Positions 15,988 through 24,966 of a stretch of 25,801 nucleotides of DNA are shown piece by piece. Made by a program: the position numbers and the translations under genes. The stretch's first letter is position 1, and each line of letters starts with the position of its first letter. The DNA is taken from the NCBI GenBank assembly GCA_002440085.1, contig DJRM01000033.1, positions 1-25,801 on the forward strand, in the 5' to 3' direction. The notes below the pieces were generated by a model. The model did not search any database. It was given only the letters and a program-made list of their open reading frames with translations, and had not been told where the DNA came from. This stretch comes from Bacteroidales bacterium UBA6360 (GTDB lineage Bacteria > Bacteroidota > Bacteroidia > Bacteroidales > UBA932).

Positions 15988-16015
15988 TTTTAATTTTTTG
16001 TGAGAAAAATTAAAA
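15988..16015. promoter_or_regulatory. AT-rich 11-bp inverted repeat over the regulator promoter
   Basis: TTTTAATTTTT at 15988-15998 is the exact reverse complement of 16005-16015, with a 6-base spacer. It covers the -33 region and spacer of the hybrid regulator promoter. It may be an operator, or simply an AT-rich curve. It begins 208 bases from the ATPase start in this divergent gap, where nothing else of note is seen. Confidence 0.45.
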
Positions 16016-16031
16016 CAGCTTCTTAATTTTG
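15997..16031 (+). promoter_or_regulatory. Promoter of the hybrid two-component regulator gene
   Basis: TTTG at 15997-16000 and TAATTTTG at 16024-16031 resemble the Bacteroidota promoter. The spacing is 23 bases, slightly longer than usual. The -7 element is an exact TAnnTTTG match and lies 18 bases before the ATG at 16050, giving a very short leader. Confidence 0.55.
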
Positions 16032-16049
16032 TACCAGATAAGTTTGCGT

Positions 16050-19000
16050 ATGGTCCGGAAAGGTTTATGGAAATATCTTGTCGTGTTGGCTGTTCTGTCG
16101 GGGACGGTCATGGCGGAAGCCGTGGCGCAGGAGCGCTCGTATATGGAGCAGCTTTCGGTGGATGAGGGGCTTCCGCACACTGACGTGTCTTCGATAGTGC
16201 AGGATAGTGACGGGTATATATGGATAGGGACTTATTCGGGACTGTGCCGCTATGATGGGACGGAGATGACGGTCTATGACATCTCGAACTCGATTCTGGA
16301 AAGTTCGCGCATACGTTCGCTCCATCTTTCGGACAACGGGCTGCTCTACATTGGAACGGAAACAGGTGGACTGACCATCTTCGACACTATGAACGACCGT
16401 TTTGTCAAGACAGTGAGGGTTCCGTCGAACTATGTGAATGGCATATATCCTTCATCAGACGGGCGTTCCGTCATCATCTGTACCGATGACGGGATTTCCA
16501 CGCTTTCCTGCCACGACGGCATCTATGACCTGTCTTCGCGTTCGTTCGGCTGTCCCGTCTCGACCTGTTTCCCGCTCGGAGAGGACGAACTTCTTGTGGG
16601 AACGCCCTCAGCGCTGGAAATCTTTTGTCCGACAACTGGGGTGCGGACTGTGGTGAGGGACATATTCGCGACGTCGGTGCTGAAGGTCGGGGAGCGGCTG
16701 CTGATAACCTCCTATGAAGGTTGCTGGCTGTTTGACCCTCAGTCGCGGCGTCTCCTGCCGCTCAGTCCCTGCGCCGCAAAGTGTGCCTGTCTGGATGCGG
16801 AGGGCAGGGTCTATGTCGGAACCATGCGCGATGGCCTGCTGTGCTACGATGGGGAATTTCGGCAGACCGGGCAGTTTCTGAACGATTCCCGAAGGACGCC
16901 GGAAATATCAAGCCTGTTGCTGGACCGCTCGGACGTGCTCTGGGAGGGCACCATAGGGGGCGGTTGCTACAGGAGCAATGCAAACAGCCGGAAATTCAGG
17001 TTGTTTACAGTGACTCCGGATGCCGATGGAGAGCAGATCGTGGCCATGATGGCGGACAGCAAGGACAGGCTGTGGCTCTCCTCTCGGGAAGGACGTGTGG
17101 CGGTGATGCAGGGCGGCAGGATCCGTCAGGTGAACCCGCGGTCGCTCTCCCGCTTTGCCGGCAAGACGGTTTCCGCGTTGTGGCAGAGTCCTGTAGGGGA
17201 TGTCTGGGTCGGCTCCTGGGACAGGGGCGCGGCTGTGATTGCTTCCGGGGACATTGAGAGGGCGGCTTCGGGCGGTGCTTTCCCGCTTGCTGTGCCTGGA
17301 AGTCTCCCGGCGAAGTCGAGCGTCTATAAGTTCGCTTCCGACCACTTTGGACGGGTGTGGGTTGTTACCGGAGATGGCCTCTACCGCTCATCGCGGAACG
17401 GTGTCCGCAATCCTTCTTCCGCTTTGTGGGAATGCCTTCGACGCAACACGTCCGACCCGAACTCCCTTGCCGATGACTGCATCACCGACATATTTGTTGA
17501 GGACAGCACAGTCTGGACCGGCACCCGTTCTGGACTGAACAGAATCAGCCTTGACGGTGACGGAAACATCGCCGGCATCGAACGTCTGCGCATCAGGCCG
17601 GAAGACGGGGCGGGAGAATTCGTATCGTTCATCCACAGGGACGGCAGCGGGACGCTATGGGTGTCGGTGCTGGGGCTCGGGCTGTGCAGGATGGAGCCGG
17701 ACGGGAGCTTCAGGGTCTTCAACAAGGCCACTCACCCCGAGTTTCCGAACAATGAATTCGAGTCCATTCTTGAGGACGATGAGGGAAACTTCTGGATAGG
17801 AGGCTTCGGAATCGTCCGCTTCAACCCGAATTCCGGCAAGATTGCCTGCTTTTCCCGCAAGGACGGGCTTCAGAGCAACGCGTTCAAGATGTATGACGCC
17901 GCTCGGCTGAGCGACGGGCGCATGGCCTTCGGGGGAATCAACGGTTTCAATGTCTTCAATCCGTCCGAGATCGTCGACAATGCCGACAGCCCCGTGGTTC
18001 GGCTCACATCTCTGATGATAAACGGCTCGCCCTGCGACAGTTTGCTTCGGGACGGCATTCCCGTGCGCAAGAGGGAGGCGCTCAGGCTCCGCAGCACCGA
18101 GAATAACCTCCTCTTCCGCTTCTCCGCAATGCACTATGTCTATCCGGAACGCAACCGTTTCCGCTACCGCATGAACGGACTCGACGAGGACTGGCACCTT
18201 ACCGACGGAACCACCCCGTTCGCCTCATATCTGAGTCTACGTCCCGGAAGATACACCTTTGTCGTCTATGCCTCCAACAGCGATGGGCTTTGGGGCGACT
18301 TTCCGGCTTCGATTGATGTGCGGATTCTTCCGCCTTGGTATGCCTCCATAGCCGCATTTCTGTGCTACATAGTTCTTGCTCTTGCAGCCGCTGCCGGCAT
18401 TGCTCTCGTCCTCCATCGTCGCAGTGTCCGTCGTCACAAGGAGGAACTTGAAGACAAGCTTCGTGAGGAACAGAGGGAACGCAACGAGAACGAGCTCAAG
18501 TTCCACACCGACTTCCTTCACGAAATCCGCACGCCGCTCACACTTATAACAACTCCGGTCGAGGAACTGCTGAAGAACCCCGGCCTCGGCAAGACCACGC
18601 TTAACCGCCTCCAGCTCGTAGAACAGTCCGCGAAGATTCTCCAGAAGCACATCGAGTCCATCACCGATCTCCGGAAATATGACAACGGCGAGGTGCGGCT
18701 TCATGTCGTGGAGATTGACTTCTCCCGTTTCGTTGAGGAGATATGCCTTCTTTTCCAGCCTGTCGCGAGAACTCGGGGATATGAATTTGCGGTGAGGCTC
18801 AATCCGCTGAGCCAGAAGGTATTCATCGATAAGGACAGCATAGAGAAGGTCATACTGAATCTGATGTCCAACGCCGTGAAATATTCTCCCGATAGGGGGG
18901 GGCAGATAAGTGCCGAGGTTACGGAAGTCACTGATGAAGATGGGCGCAGCGGTGCCGAGCTTACCGTGTCCAATCTCGGCATAGGCATCCTTCCTGAGGA

Positions 19001-20054
19001 CCTGCCCTACATCTTCGACCGATTCCGTCAAGGCCGCAACAACGACCGTGGAGGCATGGGGATAGGCCTTTCAATAAGCCGCTCCGCCGTGCTGTCCCAT
19101 TCCGGAAAAATCTGGGCGGAGTCAGTGCCGGGCGGAATGACTTCCTTTCATGTTTTTCTGCCCTACGGCTGCTCGCAGTTCTCTCCCGACCAGATTGACA
19201 GGGACTACGAGAACAGCGACCACATCTCCAACTACGACTCCCTCGCCGAGTTCCGCACCGCCCATGCCGCGGGGCTCGGAGGCGTTGAGCGTGAGCATCT
19301 TGTGCTCGTGGTGGATGACAGTGCCGAACTGAGGGAGTATCTGAGTCAGCTGCTCTCCACACGCTACAACATAATCACGACCCGTGACGGCTCCGAGGGC
19401 TACGAGAAGACCATCTCCGAGCAGCCTGACCTTGTGCTGACCGATGTCGTGATGCCTGGAATGAACGGCCTTGAACTGTGCCGCAGGATAAAGGAGAACA
19501 ACGTCACCTCGCATATCCCAGTCATACTAGTCTCCGCCCGCGACCTTCCGGCCTACAAGATGGAGGGCTACCAGATGATGGCTGACGACTACATCACCAA
19601 GCCTTTCCACGCTGAACTGCTGATTTCCCGCATTGACAATCTTATCCGTCAGCGTGAGTGCATGAGGCAGTCCTTCCGTACGGACATATCCCTCGAACCC
19701 TCCACAGTGACTGCGACACCGGTTGACGAGAAGTTCATCCGCAGCTGCATCGACAACATCGAGGAGCACATCTCCGAGTCGGACTACGGAGTTGATGAAC
19801 TCTGCCAAAACGTGGGTTACTCCCGTCCGCAGCTCTACCGCAAGATTAAGTCGATAACCGGAATGTCCGCCATCCAGTTCCTCCGCAGCATACGTCTCAA
19901 GCGTGCTGCCCAGCTGCTCTCTTCCGGCTCGGGGATGACCGTGACAGAGGTGATGTACGCCATCGGGTTCAATAACATTTCGTACTTCTCGAAAATTTTT
20001 GCAGCGGAGTTCGGAAAGTTGCCGAAGGATTACAAACGTGTTGATGAAGAGTGA
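16050..20054 (+). CDS. Hybrid two-component system sensor/response regulator (HTCS) of the PUL
   Basis: The 1334-residue protein starts at ATG 16050 (MVRKGLWKYLVVLAVLSG, a signal/anchor segment). An upstream TTG at 16029 lies inside the -7 element and is rejected. From about 30 to 650 there are two-component propeller repeats (DGYIWIGTYSGLCRYDG and similar), then a Y_Y_Y domain (about 685-760) and a transmembrane helix (about 765-790). HisKA follows with FLHEIRTPLT (His near 824) and then HATPase with NLMSNAVKYSP and GMGIGLSI. The receiver domain has VVDDS and LTDVVMPGMNG (phospho-Asp near 1132) and TKPF, and an AraC-type HTH forms the end (about 1225-1334). The periplasmic part should sense an oligosaccharide, and the HTH should activate the adjacent transporter genes. 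The ATP-lid motif reads SNLGIGI, with Asn where Asp is usual. Confidence 0.95.
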   Translation: MVRKGLWKYLVVLAVLSGTVMAEAVAQERSYMEQLSVDEGLPHTDVSSIVQDSDGYIWIGTYSGLCRYDGTEMTVYDISNSILESSRIRSLHLSDNGLLYIGTETGGLTIFDTMNDRFVKTVRVPSNYVNGIYPSSDGRSVIICTDDGISTLSCHDGIYDLSSRSFGCPVSTCFPLGEDELLVGTPSALEIFCPTTGVRTVVRDIFATSVLKVGERLLITSYEGCWLFDPQSRRLLPLSPCAAKCACLDAEGRVYVGTMRDGLLCYDGEFRQTGQFLNDSRRTPEISSLLLDRSDVLWEGTIGGGCYRSNANSRKFRLFTVTPDADGEQIVAMMADSKDRLWLSSREGRVAVMQGGRIRQVNPRSLSRFAGKTVSALWQSPVGDVWVGSWDRGAAVIASGDIERAASGGAFPLAVPGSLPAKSSVYKFASDHFGRVWVVTGDGLYRSSRNGVRNPSSALWECLRRNTSDPNSLADDCITDIFVEDSTVWTGTRSGLNRISLDGDGNIAGIERLRIRPEDGAGEFVSFIHRDGSGTLWVSVLGLGLCRMEPDGSFRVFNKATHPEFPNNEFESILEDDEGNFWIGGFGIVRFNPNSGKIACFSRKDGLQSNAFKMYDAARLSDGRMAFGGINGFNVFNPSEIVDNADSPVVRLTSLMINGSPCDSLLRDGIPVRKREALRLRSTENNLLFRFSAMHYVYPERNRFRYRMNGLDEDWHLTDGTTPFASYLSLRPGRYTFVVYASNSDGLWGDFPASIDVRILPPWYASIAAFLCYIVLALAAAAGIALVLHRRSVRRHKEELEDKLREEQRERNENELKFHTDFLHEIRTPLTLITTPVEELLKNPGLGKTTLNRLQLVEQSAKILQKHIESITDLRKYDNGEVRLHVVEIDFSRFVEEICLLFQPVARTRGYEFAVRLNPLSQKVFIDKDSIEKVILNLMSNAVKYSPDRGGQISAEVTEVTDEDGRSGAELTVSNLGIGILPEDLPYIFDRFRQGRNNDRGGMGIGLSISRSAVLSHSGKIWAESVPGGMTSFHVFLPYGCSQFSPDQIDRDYENSDHISNYDSLAEFRTAHAAGLGGVEREHLVLVVDDSAELREYLSQLLSTRYNIITTRDGSEGYEKTISEQPDLVLTDVVMPGMNGLELCRRIKENNVTSHIPVILVSARDLPAYKMEGYQMMADDYITKPFHAELLISRIDNLIRQRECMRQSFRTDISLEPSTVTATPVDEKFIRSCIDNIEEHISESDYGVDELCQNVGYSRPQLYRKIKSITGMSAIQFLRSIRLKRAAQLLSSGSGMTVTEVMYAIGFNNISYFSKIFAAEFGKLPKDYKRVDEE

Positions 20055-20117
20055 GTTCCGACTGATGTGGGCGCGTGAGGAGTGTTCGCTGATTTCTGGA
20101 ATTTTATGAAATTGCAA

Positions 20118-20161
20118 AAGAATGAACGATTTGTAAAGTCGTTTATAGGCGGTTCATTCTT
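20118..20161. promoter_or_regulatory. 10-bp inverted repeat upstream of the PUL lipoprotein gene
   Basis: AAGAATGAAC (20118-20127) is the reverse complement of GTTCATTCTT (20152-20161), with a 24-base interval. Inside it AACGA and TCGTT form a second, shorter dyad. It lies between the regulator stop and the lipoprotein start and could be the regulator's operator or a leader/terminator structure. Confidence 0.5.
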
Positions 20162-20207
20162 AATATTGCGATGTGATTTGATAGTGATAGACAATCCTAT
20201 TAGGAAA

Positions 20208-20222
20208 CGTGTGTTTTTAAGG
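20208..20222 (+). promoter_or_regulatory. 15-bp element shared with the susC leader, copy 1
   Basis: CGTGTGTTTTTAAGG occurs here, 35 bases before the lipoprotein ATG, and again at 21759-21773 before susC. The neighbouring sequence is not otherwise conserved, so a common regulatory element is likely. Confidence 0.55.
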
Positions 20223-20257
20223 CTTTTGAAATACAGTAACAACTAATACCAATTTTT

Positions 20258-21655
20258 ATGAAAAGAATACTTTCTGCGGCTGCCCTCTGCAGCCTTCTTC
20301 TCGCGGTTTCCTGCAACAAGAGCAATGAAACCGGCGGCGTTGAACATGATTTCCAGTACAAGGCTCCGAAAGCGGCCATGGTCACTTCTCCGGTGAAGTT
20401 CACCGACAACTCCCTCGACGTGGCTTCCCGCACATGGACTTTCGAGAACGCCGAGCCTGCCACATCTGACAAGGCCGTCGTCGACGTGACTTTCAACAAG
20501 ACCGGTCAGAATAAGGTGACGCTCGTCGTGAAGTTTAACGACGGCGGAACCGAGACTTCAGAGTTTGAGGTAAAGACCGTCGATCTTATGAAGGCCGACA
20601 TCAAGGCCGAGGGGCTTACTCCTAAGGGGTGCGCGAAGTTCGGACAGCAGGTGAAATTCTCCCTTGAGAATGTTGTCGGCACCCCAGCTTCCTACAAATG
20701 GACTTTCCCGGGCGGCACTCCTGAAAGCACGACTGAGGCAGAGCCTGTCGTTACATGGGACAAGCAGAACGACGAGGTCATCGTAATCTGCGAGATGACC
20801 CACTCCGAGTCTGAGGAACTGGTCGTTGACGTTACCCGCGAAATCGTTGCCGGCAACTATCCGCTGCTCAAGAAGGACAAGAAATATGGCTACGACGTGT
20901 TCGGATTTGAGGGTACGAACGATGATGTTCGTGATGTCTGGATTACATCCGCATCTGATGGTGACCAGTATGACAGTGATGCGATTTATAATAAGGCTGT
21001 GATTGTTGACGGAGGTTCTGATTCTGCATTGAGTCCGGAGTCGAAGAAGAGTCTTAAGATAGATGCTACATCCTACATTTATATGCCTATAAAGGAGTAT
21101 GCGTCAATGCATGGTTTCATAGACATCTTCCATCGTCTCAACTGGAGCAATAATGCTTTCATGGAAGTCGGCAAGAAATACAAGATGTCTTTCGACATTA
21201 AGGCAGATGCCACTAAAATGGAAGATGTGGAGATTCTGAAAGCGGCTCCTTCAATCGGACAGATGAACAAGGGCGAACTTGGCGCAGTCATGGAAATTGC
21301 ATGGATTTATGCCTGCACGACTCCGGACGGCGTAAACGACCCGCTTAGGAATATGAATTCTGTCACAGGCTGGAAAGATGTGTTCGGCGAGGACTATGTT
21401 TCTCAGACTTCCGGAGACCTTACCATGCATGAGTTCCGTTACACTAATTTATCGATGACAAAAGAGGATGCAAGCGATCTTCATTTCGTGAACCTCATAA
21501 AGGGCGAATGGCAGACGCTTTCAGACGAATTTACTCTTAAGGTCGAGGGTTATGAGGACGGCACAGTGTTCAAGAACTGCTTCATCTGCGTAAGGCTCAA
21601 CGGCTACGACGCCACATTCTGGCTTGACAACTTCCGCATAGACGAAATCGAATAG
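20258..21655 (+). CDS. PKD-domain lipoprotein, candidate surface glycan-binding protein
   Basis: The 465-residue protein has a lipoprotein signal peptide with lipobox LLAVSC and Cys19. Two PKD-like Ig folds follow (about 35-107 and 110-195; YKWTFPGGTPESTTEAEPVVTW is typical of PKD). The C-terminal beta-rich domain (about 205-465) ends in CVRLNGYDATFWLDNFRIDEIE, the style of a carbohydrate-binding jelly roll. No catalytic residues are evident. Its position directly before susC/susD and after the regulator fits an outer-membrane glycan-binding protein that captures substrate for the transporter. In many PULs this type of protein follows susD, so the order here is somewhat unusual. The ligand is unknown. 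A hairpin follows its stop, so the lipoprotein may be expressed separately from susC. Confidence 0.8.
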   Translation: MKRILSAAALCSLLLAVSCNKSNETGGVEHDFQYKAPKAAMVTSPVKFTDNSLDVASRTWTFENAEPATSDKAVVDVTFNKTGQNKVTLVVKFNDGGTETSEFEVKTVDLMKADIKAEGLTPKGCAKFGQQVKFSLENVVGTPASYKWTFPGGTPESTTEAEPVVTWDKQNDEVIVICEMTHSESEELVVDVTREIVAGNYPLLKKDKKYGYDVFGFEGTNDDVRDVWITSASDGDQYDSDAIYNKAVIVDGGSDSALSPESKKSLKIDATSYIYMPIKEYASMHGFIDIFHRLNWSNNAFMEVGKKYKMSFDIKADATKMEDVEILKAAPSIGQMNKGELGAVMEIAWIYACTTPDGVNDPLRNMNSVTGWKDVFGEDYVSQTSGDLTMHEFRYTNLSMTKEDASDLHFVNLIKGEWQTLSDEFTLKVEGYEDGTVFKNCFICVRLNGYDATFWLDNFRIDEIE

Positions 21656-21686
21656 GATATAACAGATAACTGTTGTGTATTTTACA

Positions 21687-21714
21687 GGCAGTGCGCCAGT
21701 CGGGGCGCACTGCC
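21687..21714 (+). terminator. Hairpin between the PKD lipoprotein gene and susC
   Basis: GGCAGTGCGCC (21687-21697) pairs perfectly with 21704-21714 over the loop AGTCGG. It comes 31 bases after the lipoprotein stop. No T-run follows, so it may terminate partly or protect the upstream mRNA. Confidence 0.6.
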
Positions 21715-21758
21715 GACTTAAAGAGAGAGGCTTGGATTCCCCTCTTTCTCTCAAACCG

Positions 21759-21773
21759 CGTGTGTTTTTAAGG
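21759..21773 (+). promoter_or_regulatory. 15-bp element, copy 2, before susC
   Basis: CGTGTGTTTTTAAGG is identical to 20208-20222 and lies 22 bases before the susC ATG. It comes after the hairpin at 21687-21714, so it could be part of a second promoter giving susC its own transcript. Confidence 0.55.
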
Positions 21774-21795
21774 TCTATAAAATAACGCTAATTAT

Positions 21796-24700
21796 ATGAA
21801 ACGGTTAATTGCCTCTCTGATGCTTCTTGCATCGGTGGGAGCAGCTGCTTTTGCGCAGCAGGTGAGGGTCACGGGAAGGGTGACAGACAGTCAGGGCGAG
21901 CCGATTCCTTGGGCAAATGTCTATGAGAAGGGCACAAGGAACGGGGCGATCACTGACGACGACGGAAAATATTCGATCAGCGTCAAGTCCAGCGATGCCG
22001 TGCTCGTCGCATCTTTCATCGGCTATCAGGACAAGGCTTTGACCGTTTTAGGCAAGTCAGTCGTGGATTTCACGCTCGAATCGGACTCGGAAGTCCTCGA
22101 CAACGCCGTGGTCATCGGCTACGGCACTGCACGCCGCCAGGACCTCACCGGTTCCGTTGCCTCAATCAACCCGGAAAAGCTGGAGAACCAGGTCATGTTC
22201 TCCGTTGATGATGCCCTCAAGGGAGGAGTCGCCGGGCTTATGGTGTCATCCACCAGCGGCCAGCCGGGCGCGGCCTCCAAGATGCTCATCAGGGGCGCTG
22301 CCTCGCTTTCCGGCTCCACATCGCCTCTCATCGTCGTTGACGGCTTCCCTCTCGGGGATGTTTCCACGGCATCCGGAATGGGAATGGGCGGAATGGACTC
22401 GCGCATGAGCTCGCTCGCCCTCATAAACACGGATGACATCGCGTCAATCGAAGTGCTGAAGGATGCATCCTCCACGGCGATTTACGGAAACAGGGGCGCG
22501 AACGGAGTCATCATGATTACAACAAAGAAGGGACGCGGCTCATCCGGACGCATCCAGTACAGCGGCTACGCTAGCCTCCAGCAGCTTCCAAAGAAGATTG
22601 ACGTGCTGGACTTCAAGGGTTACGCCACCATGATGAACACCTACACTCCGACATATCTCCTTTTCTCGGATACCGACGGAAACCTCCGCAACTTTGAGTT
22701 CGACAAAATCAGGACAAAGGATTGGCAGGACGAGATCTACCGCACGGGCTTCATCCAGAGCCACAATCTCTCCATGCAGAACTCCACCGACAAGACCAAC
22801 TTCCTCGTCAGCGCCTCCTTTATGCAGAACGAGTCAATCATCATCTGCACCAACTGGAACAAGCTCACGGGCAAGGTGAACGTTGACCACAACTTTACCG
22901 ACAAACTGAAGGTCGGTGTCGACATGAACTACAGCCGCATCGTGGATGACGGCGTGCCAACCTCCGGCGGAAACGGGACGGCGATAGGGACCATCATGGA
23001 CGCGCTCATTTCCCAGCCGTTCGACCTGAACGATGCCAACACCCAGGCCCTGTTCAGAAGGGCGGGCGTTCCCGAAAACGAAATCGAGTCATACATAAAC
23101 TCGAACAAGCAGAATCCGGTGACGATGGCCAATGAAATCAAGATGAAGAAGATTCTCAACAGGACCATCGCCAACGCATACGTCCAGTACAACATACTTC
23201 CGGATCTCCTCCTCAAGGTCACCGGAGGCCTGGACAGCTACTCCCTTGAGGAAAAACAGTTCTACCCGAACAGCACTCCTCGCGGCAACCTCTACCACGG
23301 GCAGGCCTGCATGGCGAACATCTCCAGCCTCGGATGGCTCAACGAGAACACCCTCACATGGTCTCCGACCTTTGCGGAAAAGCACCGTCTGAACCTCATG
23401 GCCGGCGTGACGGAACAGGGCTCGCGCAGCTACTACACCGCCACCGAAGCGGCGACATTCGCCAACGAGACCCTTGGATACAACAATCTCCAGATGGCAT
23501 CGAACTTCATCTCCTACTCCTCTACTGGCACGGGCTCGATGCTCTCGTTCATCTTCCGTGGCAACTACGCATACGATGACCGCTACATCGGCACCTTCAC
23601 ATTCCGCCGCGACGGAACCTCTGCATTCGTCAAGAACAAATGGGGCTCGTTCTATTCCGGAGCGCTCGCCTGGAACATCAAACAGGAACCGTTCCTCATC
23701 GGTAACCGCACCATAAGTACCCTCAAACTAAGGGCATCCATAGGCGAGGTGGGAAACTCAAGTGTGCCGACCTCGGGCTCTTTCGCGCAGCTTTACAACA
23801 CCAATGCAGCGTTTGGTACTAACCTCAGCATCGGACAGTCTCCGGTGACTCTGGCGAACGAGAACCTGACGTGGGAGAAGACTCTCGAATACAATCTCGG
23901 ACTCGAATTCGGACTGTGGGACGAGAGGCTTCACTTCGACGTTGATCTCTACAACAAGACCACCCGCGACCTTCTTCTGGAGGCTCCGGTGCTCAACATC
24001 TCCGGTTACACGAAGTCTTGGCAGAACATCGGAAGCATACGCAACAGCGGAGTGGAGTTCTCGATGAACGCCACTCTCATCGACAGGCGTGACTTCACGT
24101 GGAGCATGAACGCGAACCTCACTCACAACAAGTCGAAGATTCTCCAGCTCGGGCAGAATGGCGCCCCTATTTATCTGGGCATCAGCTGTCTGACCGACCA
24201 GAACGCCGTGATTCTCCGCGAGGGCGGCAGCGTCGGCGAACTCTACGGCTACCGTGCCGTCGGGGTTTATCAGCTTGACGAGTTCGACGTTAGCACAAGC
24301 TCCGCAGGCAACACTGTCTATACCCTCAAGAAGGACATCCCGAGTCAGGGCGTCGGCGAGCAGCCCGGCTCTATAAAACTTTTGGACAGGGATGGCAACG
24401 GCAAGATTGACGACAGCGATCGCGAGGTCATCGGCAACTTCCTCCCGAAGGTCTATGGAGCCTTCTCCACAACATTCGACTGGAAATGGTTCAACCTCTA
24501 CCTCGGATTCCAGTACTCGCTCGGCAACGACATGTACAACGCCAATTATGTGATGACCGCCTCCTACACCGGCGACGGCTCGAACCAGGTAGCGCGTTGG
24601 CTGGACAGGTGGACGGAGAGCAACCCCACGAACGACCCGCGCTACTATTCCAAGATTCCGGTGAAGCTCGTCTCTTCGGCCCATGTCGAGGATGCGTCTT

Positions 24701-24954
24701 TCCTCAGGTTTGCCACGGCACGCCTGACATATTCCCTCCCGGCAAAGGTTCTCAGCCGCTCGAAGCACGTCGAGGTCTGCAAGTTCTATGTTTCCGCCGA
24801 CAATATCTACACATTCACGAAATACTCGGGATATGATCCGGAGGTCGGAATCAGCCAGAACTCGGCGTCAGCGATTCTTTCGCAGGGCTTCGACTACGGA
24901 AACTTCCCTCACGCGAGAACCTTCACATTCGGAGTGAACCTTTCATTCAAATAG
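21796..24954 (+). CDS. SusC/RagA-family TonB-dependent outer-membrane transporter
   Basis: The 1052-residue protein has a signal peptide probably cleaved after AAAFA (residue 20). Next comes a carboxypeptidase-regulatory-like domain (about 22-95; VTGRVTDSQGEPIPWANV) and a TonB-box-like DNAVVIGYG (102-110). The plug domain contains LIRGAASL, PLIVVDGFPLGD and EVLKDASSTAIYGNRGANGVI, the SusC signature. The rest is a 22-strand barrel ending in FTFGVNLSFK with a terminal aromatic strand. It imports glycan fragments across the outer membrane using TonB energy together with the SusD lipoprotein encoded next. The length is normal for the family. The substrate cannot be told from sequence. The start MKRLIASLMLLASVG is clear. 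Confidence 0.96.
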   Translation: MKRLIASLMLLASVGAAAFAQQVRVTGRVTDSQGEPIPWANVYEKGTRNGAITDDDGKYSISVKSSDAVLVASFIGYQDKALTVLGKSVVDFTLESDSEVLDNAVVIGYGTARRQDLTGSVASINPEKLENQVMFSVDDALKGGVAGLMVSSTSGQPGAASKMLIRGAASLSGSTSPLIVVDGFPLGDVSTASGMGMGGMDSRMSSLALINTDDIASIEVLKDASSTAIYGNRGANGVIMITTKKGRGSSGRIQYSGYASLQQLPKKIDVLDFKGYATMMNTYTPTYLLFSDTDGNLRNFEFDKIRTKDWQDEIYRTGFIQSHNLSMQNSTDKTNFLVSASFMQNESIIICTNWNKLTGKVNVDHNFTDKLKVGVDMNYSRIVDDGVPTSGGNGTAIGTIMDALISQPFDLNDANTQALFRRAGVPENEIESYINSNKQNPVTMANEIKMKKILNRTIANAYVQYNILPDLLLKVTGGLDSYSLEEKQFYPNSTPRGNLYHGQACMANISSLGWLNENTLTWSPTFAEKHRLNLMAGVTEQGSRSYYTATEAATFANETLGYNNLQMASNFISYSSTGTGSMLSFIFRGNYAYDDRYIGTFTFRRDGTSAFVKNKWGSFYSGALAWNIKQEPFLIGNRTISTLKLRASIGEVGNSSVPTSGSFAQLYNTNAAFGTNLSIGQSPVTLANENLTWEKTLEYNLGLEFGLWDERLHFDVDLYNKTTRDLLLEAPVLNISGYTKSWQNIGSIRNSGVEFSMNATLIDRRDFTWSMNANLTHNKSKILQLGQNGAPIYLGISCLTDQNAVILREGGSVGELYGYRAVGVYQLDEFDVSTSSAGNTVYTLKKDIPSQGVGEQPGSIKLLDRDGNGKIDDSDREVIGNFLPKVYGAFSTTFDWKWFNLYLGFQYSLGNDMYNANYVMTASYTGDGSNQVARWLDRWTESNPTNDPRYYSKIPVKLVSSAHVEDASFLRFATARLTYSLPAKVLSRSKHVEVCKFYVSADNIYTFTKYSGYDPEVGISQNSASAILSQGFDYGNFPHARTFTFGVNLSFK

Positions 24955-24959
24955 GAGGA
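24953..24959 (+). promoter_or_regulatory. Shine-Dalgarno sequence for the susD-like gene
   Basis: AGGAGGA overlaps the susC stop codon and lies 7 bases before the ATG at 24967. It is strong for a Bacteroidota gene and supports coupled translation of susC and susD. Confidence 0.7.
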
Positions 24960-24966
24960 CATTGGT

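Noticed and set aside
16029..16049. TTG start upstream of the hybrid regulator ATG
   Set aside because: It overlaps the -7 promoter element, and the ATG at 16050 gives a normal signal/anchor segment.
18237..19031. 264-codon minus-strand frame inside the hybrid regulator
   Set aside because: It is antisense to the HisKA/HATPase coding region, whose motifs are unmistakable; nothing supports it as a gene.
23758..24768. 336-codon open frame on the minus strand inside susC
   Set aside because: It lies wholly antisense to a strongly supported susC gene, has no recognisable domain, and long antisense frames are expected from the codon bias of this GC-richer DNA.
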